64,000 nt of DNA from positions 176,001 to 240,000 of the forward strand of contig JAOTOL010001139.1 of assembly GCA_034440575.1 (NCBI GenBank), given 5' to 3'. Source of the DNA: Imbricaverruca yamaguchii. Its lineage: Eukaryota > Arthropoda > Thecostraca > Neoverrucidae. The position numbers and the translations under genes are program-made. Shown here piece by piece: positions 59,041 through 64,000 of this stretch. Below the pieces are notes generated by a model. The model saw only the letters and a list, made by a program, of their open reading frames with translations. It searched no databases and was not told the origin of the DNA. Position 1 is the first letter of the stretch. Each line of letters starts with the position of its first letter.

Positions 59041-61331
59041 ATGGAAGTGCGTATTAGCAAGATAGTTTTTTTTTCGACGCCATAGTGAAAGGAGGCCTGT
59101 TGGCAAGGAATGCCAAAAATTGCAGTGAACGCGCTATTGAATTTGGAGTAAGCCTAGCAAAGGTCGAGTGCAGTGCAGACATTTCTGCTGTGTGTGAAAA
59201 GGAGCTGCGGGAGAGGTTGTCAAACTTTTATAAGAACGCACAGCGGAAATGGGCCAGATATGGACGCCATAAGAGTAGAGTGTTGGCTAGAAATGCATCG
59301 TTTTTCAGCGGCGACATTGCGGTCTCGTTAATGGGAGTTGACGCACCCGATGACAAAGATGACGCACGGCATTCTCGGAGTTCAGGGGGACGCCCGGTAA
59401 CAGCATATGCCCAACTAAGCGAGAGAAGCAAGCGGAGGGCATCAAAAGAGCTATCTAAGGAGCATGACACACTGAAGCTTGTCAAAGCGGCTAAGCAAAG
59501 TACAGATGTGGAAAGAACGGCTGATCTCGCCTACGTTCTAAAAGAAACAATGAAATCTCCTAACCGACCACACAAAATGCGTTGTGTGCTGAGAGACGCT
59601 GGTAGCCGTCCGCCTACAAAGTGTACATCACCGAAGAAAGCGCTAGCAATGATGGTGTCTGCTGACCTCAGTGTCAAAGGCTATATAACAGTACGCCACG
59701 TGACCAATGACAGTGCAAGGTATCATGTCCTACCGAACTACCAAGAAGTGCTACATGCAAAGAAAGAGTGCTATCCAGACAGGGAAATAATACACGAGAT
59801 GTCTGCTGAATTCCCCCTCCAGTCCCCTTTGGACCATACAGTCCGGCGTTTGATGCAAGCCCATGACCTGAAACCTGCTGACCATCAACAGTCATCAGCC
59901 AGCACCGGTGAGCTCATTGTGAATTGGGGTTTTGACGAAGCCACAGGACAGAGTGTATATAAACAGGGGATGTCAGAAGAAGGCGAAGCTTCAGAGTAGA
60001 ACCTATTCGCAACCACAATGGTTCCACTGCAACTGAAAATAAACGGCAGTGTTGTTTGGACCAACCCAACACCATCTTCATCTCGGTGGTGCCGTCCCAT
60101 CCGGCTCCAATACCTCCGGGAGACAGCAGAAGTAGCTCGACAAGAACGAGCGTACATAGAGAGTCAAGTTAAGAACCTGCACCCCACTGACGTTAAAACA
60201 TCCGCTGGCATGGTTAGCGTAGAACACAAGCTCAAGCTCACCATGATAGATGGAAAGGTGGCTTCTGCTCTCACCAACACCAAATCAGCCAGCACTTGCG
60301 CCGTCTGGGGCGCCACCCCCAAAATCATGAACAATCTAGAGGAAGCCCAGGAGCGGATGCCGGAGGAGGATGACTATCAGTTGGGACTCTCTCCGCTCCA
60401 CGCTCGCATCCGCTGTTTCGAGTGCCTTCTCCATGTGTCATACAGGTTGGAAATAAAACGCTGGACCGTCACTGAGCCGTTCAAGCGTGCCGTTCTTGAG
60501 CGGGAACGGCTGATCCAGCGCCGATTCCGTGAGCGTCTGGGTCTGGTAGTGGATCAGCCGCGAGCTAGGGGCTCGGGAACCAGCAATGACGGTAACACGT
60601 CACGCCGCGCGTTCCAAAGTCCAGAAGTGTTTGCTGAAATCACAGGCATCCAAGTTGACCTGATCGAGCGATTCGCCATCATCCTGGCAGCAGTAAACAC
60701 GTGTAATCAAGCAGTCGATCCCGACAAGTTTGACAAGTTCGCGCTGGAGACCGCAAACCTGTTCGTGGATCCATACGGCTGGTTCTACCTTCCAGCCTCA
60801 GTGCACAAGCTGCAGACGCACGGTTGAGAGTGTGTTCGATCGCTCATACTGCCCATCGGTGTGTTCAGCGAGGAAGCACAAGAGAGAAGGAACAAGGATA
60901 CAAAATATGGACAGGAGCACCACGCCCGAAAAACAAATCGGCAGGCCACCATACAGGACCAGCTGCACTATCTTCTGGTGACCAGTGATCCCGTGATCAC
61001 CAGAATCATCACAGAGGATATCGAGCGGCCCAGAAGACGGAGACGATCTGATTCGCGAGTTGGTCGCTCTGGACCTGCCGATATCTCAAAGCTTCTGGTT
61101 ACTGCCAGCGCTGAGCCTCAAACATCTGGTAGCTCATACAGCGCCGATGACAGCGACGAGGCGAGTGACGACACGGACACAGACCAGGGAAGCTCCGATG
61201 ACGGTATGCAGGATATGGCTGTGCTGAAGGTGCAAAGCGCAACAGTGATGATGACCCATGTGACCTGCCAGACTATTTTTGAAGTAACCTGTCTTGAGTG
61301 CCTTGCAATGTTGATTTGTCGTAGTAGGTAG
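59041..61331 (+). pseudogene. Transib/RAG1-like DDE transposase, nearly intact
   Basis: One frame runs from 59085 to 61331 with only two stops (TAG 59997, TGA 60825). An ATG at 59041 probably supplies the start through an indel in a nine-T run at 59066. N-terminal blocks include ERLSNFYKNAQRKWARYG and QLSERSKRRASKELS. A first candidate catalytic Asp is in NWGFDEATGQSVYKQ (59934), a second in LTMIDGKVASAL (60249, 105 residues on), and the Glu in VFSEEAQERRNKD (60870-60875, about 208 further). RAG1 has D600, D708 and E962, so the first spacing is close. Between them are LGLSPLHARIRCFECLLHVS, RERLGLVVDQP and GTSNDGNTSRRAF. The second Cys of the expected CxxC is Trp here (CAVWGAT). An acidic tail (DDSDEASDDTDTD) ends the protein. 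I recognise the family from invertebrate repeat proteins; the RAG1 alignment is my inference. Confidence 0.68.
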
Positions 61332-62009
61332 CTGATGTTAAGACGATGTGTAATTACATTATGTGTTTATATGAATATGTGTCATCAAAAGTGATCAGAG
61401 GTCAACCGAGGTCACCTTGGGGGTAGGTTTGTAAAACACAATACTATTATACTCGAGTAGGTACCGACTGGGCAGAAACTGCATATTATTGAAACATGCG
61501 CTTGATTGTGCAATCTGATTACAATAGAATCTAGAGTGTGCAATATGTCACAGCTGATAATGGTTACATTTTTAACATGTGATCTGACCTATGACTACTC
61601 CAGAAACAACAATAAAGGTGTACCGAACAACGCTTTGTATTGTCTGCCGTGATTTGAACACAAAATTCCAGCGACAACAATCGGTCCAATACTCCACAAA
61701 CAACAAACATTAGGAGAACAACTATCTGACCTGAGGTCAATAACTCACCACTTTCAGAACATTACGATGATGTGGCCATCCTGTTAAATCTGCTGAAATA
61801 TATTTGTTGTCAACCATAGTTGCATTTGATATCGCTTTTGGAAATAAAGCCATGATCCTATTAATTTTAAAAAAAATATGGTAGCCTTTCACCTGACCTA
61901 GTTCAGTGACCTGACCTGCATACGGGTTCAAAACTTCAGGGTATATGTCACAAGTAGGTCTGAAGAGCTGTATGCAAAATTATGTTTCTATCTGTGATAG
62001 CGAAAAAGT

Positions 62010-62063
62010 GATTAAGTTTTGGCCGCTCGTGGACTCCTGTTATAACACTACATATGCATAGTG
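62010..62063 (-). repeat. Right terminal inverted repeat
   Basis: Inverted copy containing GTCCACGAGCGGCC. A candidate outermost heptamer CACTATG on the minus strand is at 62057-62063; an inner alternative end is at about 62052. Confidence 0.6.
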
Positions 62064-62344
62064 GCACAGGAAACTGAAGGTTGCTTGCTGCTGGACAACG
62101 CGCTGTCGGTGTTCGATTGGACGACCTATGGGGTGAAGCTACCCGTGGTGACATGGAGTGGGCGCGGAAGCATGGCGCCGATATGCATTCACCATTCCGT
62201 GTGATATTCGTTTCACGTGGCCATAGTCTACGTTTCGTGAGCGTAATCGCTCACGAGCGGGCATAGCCTTTAAGTGACTGTCTCATCGAGAGTGACGCAA
62301 TCAGAATCACACTGATTTTTTTCAACATAATTGTCCTACACAGT
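62064..62344. other. Unassigned DNA
   Basis: Nothing recognisable before the minisatellite. Confidence 0.4.
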
Positions 62345-62515
62345 GCACAGCGGTGGCACTCTACAGTGTACAGAGGTGGCACTCTATAGTGCGCATAGGT
62401 GGCACTCAACAGTGCACAGAGTTGGCACTCTATAGTGCACAGAAGTGGCACTCTACAATGCACAGAGGTGGCACTCTACCGTGCACAGAGGTGGCACTCT
62501 ACAGTGCACATCTGT
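62345..62515. repeat. 22-bp minisatellite
   Basis: Eight variants of GTGCACAGAGGTGGCACTCT follow one another. Each unit contains the imperfect inverted pair CACT/AGTG. Confidence 0.9.
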
Positions 62516-63127
62516 GGTTGTGCGCACGAAACACACTTGATTCATCTGAGTGTTGTGCTTTTTCACATGGGAGTAATAGACTGCTGCTAATGCACAAAGC
62601 ATGCCCTTGTCTTCGTCAGTTCAGTCACTTGGCGTAGGTGTTCTCAACTGAGCACTGTTTTTGTGCTGTGAGTCAGTATGTATCGTTTAATTGGTTTGGA
62701 TGTTTGGTAATGCGGCTTATAATTATATATCTTCAGGAATTTACCTGTGTTTATACGTACGCTGTATTGCCAATGTCTACGGCTAAGAAAAACCAGCATT
62801 AATCGAGACATCTCCATTGTTTTAGTAGTTTGACATTTCGCTACCTAGGCTGAAGTGTTGGCAGCTATTTAGTGTTACCTACTGCTCTAGCACGGTACCA
62901 TTTTGTGGTGGGCCGATCTTATCCACGTGGTCGGTGAGGTTTCACCAGGAGTGGGAGCAACTGCGCTGCCGTAACTGAACGGAGGTGCACTGCACTGTGG
63001 AATAGACTCGACAATTCAGGAGCCTGCTCTTGACATTCCTGAGCCGAAATGGTGGGCGTAAGATCAACTGAGTCGTGTAAGCTCCGATACACCAGGGGCG
63101 GGAGCGGAGAGAGCGGACACGACCCCT
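62516..63127. other. Unassigned DNA
   Basis: I see no gene or repeat. Confidence 0.4.
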
Positions 63128-63151
63128 CGCTCGGATGTGAGCATCCGAGCG
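63128..63151. repeat. Perfect 10-bp hairpin
   Basis: CGCTCGGATG and CATCCGAGCG surround a TGAG loop. Confidence 0.85.
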
Positions 63152-63275
63152 ATGTATGTCGCAATCGAGCTGACACTGGGTCGATTAATGGCGGGATACT
63201 TCCGGCGCACAACATTCAGCGTGGTGCACAATGGCACTGCTGAAGCTGTCCATCGTGTCTGGATGGGAAACCGAA

Positions 63276-63352
63276 GTCCAGGCTGCTTAGAAGGTCGAGG
63301 AACGCCTCTTCTTCCACAGGAATCATCCCTCGACCTTCTAAGCAGCCTGGAC
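63276..63352. repeat. Perfect 25-bp hairpin
   Basis: Arms at 63276-63300 and 63328-63352 are exact reverse complements (the arm starts GTCCAGGCTGCTTAGAAGG) around a 27-nt loop. Confidence 0.9.
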
Positions 63353-63408
63353 GTGGGCCTTACGGCTAGACGGGATGGCAGCTTTCTCATAGCCGGCATT
63401 GCATTCCG

Positions 63409-63433
63409 CTGGGTGTGTGTTAGACACACCCAG
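63409..63433. repeat. Perfect 10-bp hairpin
   Basis: CTGGGTGTGT and ACACACCCAG surround a 5-nt loop GTTAG. Confidence 0.85.
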
Positions 63434-64000
63434 GTGGTCATCGACTCAGATGTCCTGCTGACACCGCCATTCCTCGCCAGTGGGACGTCATGAGCGAGAC
63501 TTACTTCCAGGGCTGGAAACATAGTCTGCTTCTGGATTTGTTGGATCCAGAACAATATCCTGTCCAGAAAATTACCCCATCATTTCTCTAACATGTAGGT
63601 TGAACGGTACTGTTTGACAATACACTATTATGTGATAAAGTGTTCAGGATCCTGGAAATTGCAAGCGAAGATTCGGTTGTCACAGGTTTGAGGAAGACAT
63701 CTCCTCTCTCTCTCTCTCTGATTACCCTCCCCCTCCAAAAAACTATCCACATTCAAAACCACAAAGAACAAATCCAACCTTGCGTCGTGCTCGCTCTCAC
63801 TCTTTCTCTGGAAGGCACATACAGCTGCCGTCGACCCGAAGTCCTTTGCACGATGAAGCCTGGATCTCTTGGGCTTGGAGATGAATTTGACAACATTTTA
63901 GACACGCGGCGTCATTGGGAAAGTGCTACCCTTCTCTTGGTCCTGATACCTCTGATATGATAATATCCACGGGTGCATCTGGTGGCTGTTCAGGTTTCCC
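63434..64000. other. Unassigned DNA at the window end
   Basis: A CT run of about 18 bp lies near 63702-63719. The frames at 63064-63555 (minus) and 63640-63960 (plus) show no domain. Confidence 0.4.

Larger units (their letters stand above)
58210..62063 (+). mobile_element. Transib/RAG1-like DNA transposon
   Basis: The left end CACTGTGTTACAATAGCTG and the right end (read on the minus strand CACTATG, then TTATAACAGGA) both lead into an identical inverted block GTCCACGAGCGGCC at 58230-58243 and 62021-62034, followed by AAACTTAAT on both sides. The ends therefore begin CAC-N-N-TG, like Transib termini and the RSS heptamer, though the right end carries about 11 extra bases and no 5-bp target duplication could be fixed. 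Inside lie a GC-rich segment at 58760-58860, a long transposase frame and about 730 bp of non-coding 3' DNA rich in TGACCT/AGGTCA. The pairing of termini with a RAG1-like frame is the basis of the call. Confidence 0.65.

Overview
The window reads as eukaryotic, repeat-rich DNA from an invertebrate animal. It has long TA, CA and purine microsatellites, tRNA-headed SINEs, a LINE with an APE-type endonuclease and reverse transcriptase, and several DNA transposons. It has no operons, no ribosome-binding-site pattern and no dense gene order. The repeat protein families are ones I associate with arthropods, cnidarians and other invertebrates; a crustacean-like arthropod is my guess, not a demonstration.

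Layout. 1-4.7 kb: a SINE, then a 2.58-kb DNA transposon with about 300-bp inverted termini, an exact 8-bp target duplication and a transposase frame broken only by stop codons. 4.7-11 kb: a TA tract, a second SINE, GC-rich DNA and a minisatellite. 11-16.3 kb: a 310-bp tandem duplication, a 1.5-kb element with inverted ends, a 250-bp fold-back element and a purine-rich minisatellite. 16.6-28.8 kb: TA and CA microsatellites, minisatellites, a 1-kb element lying inside a TA repeat, and two candidate host exons. 30.5-31.3 kb: a TTAA-type non-autonomous element. 32.5-37.7 kb: a nearly full-length LINE on the minus strand, abutting a broken copy of an uncharacterised invertebrate repeat protein. 39.5-46.5 kb: a tandemly duplicated LINE-like 5' region carrying a 659-nt pure purine tract, two SINE copies around it, and more candidate exons. 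47-58 kb: SINE and tRNA-like pieces, minisatellites, a 350-bp tandem duplication and long stretches with nothing recognisable. 58.2-62.1 kb: the most notable feature, a DNA transposon whose long frame resembles the Transib/RAG1 transposase group. 62.3-64 kb: a minisatellite and a cluster of three perfect hairpins.

How the parts relate. Nearly all recognisable coding sequence belongs to mobile elements in decay. Four short plus-strand stretches (28.4, 39.5, 44.3 and 46.4 kb) have AG/GT borders and are all of phase 1-1, and a possible upstream exon lies near 18.5 kb. They could be exons of one long host gene whose introns hold the repeats, but I could not identify its product. No expression evidence is available and every function given is inferred from sequence pattern alone.
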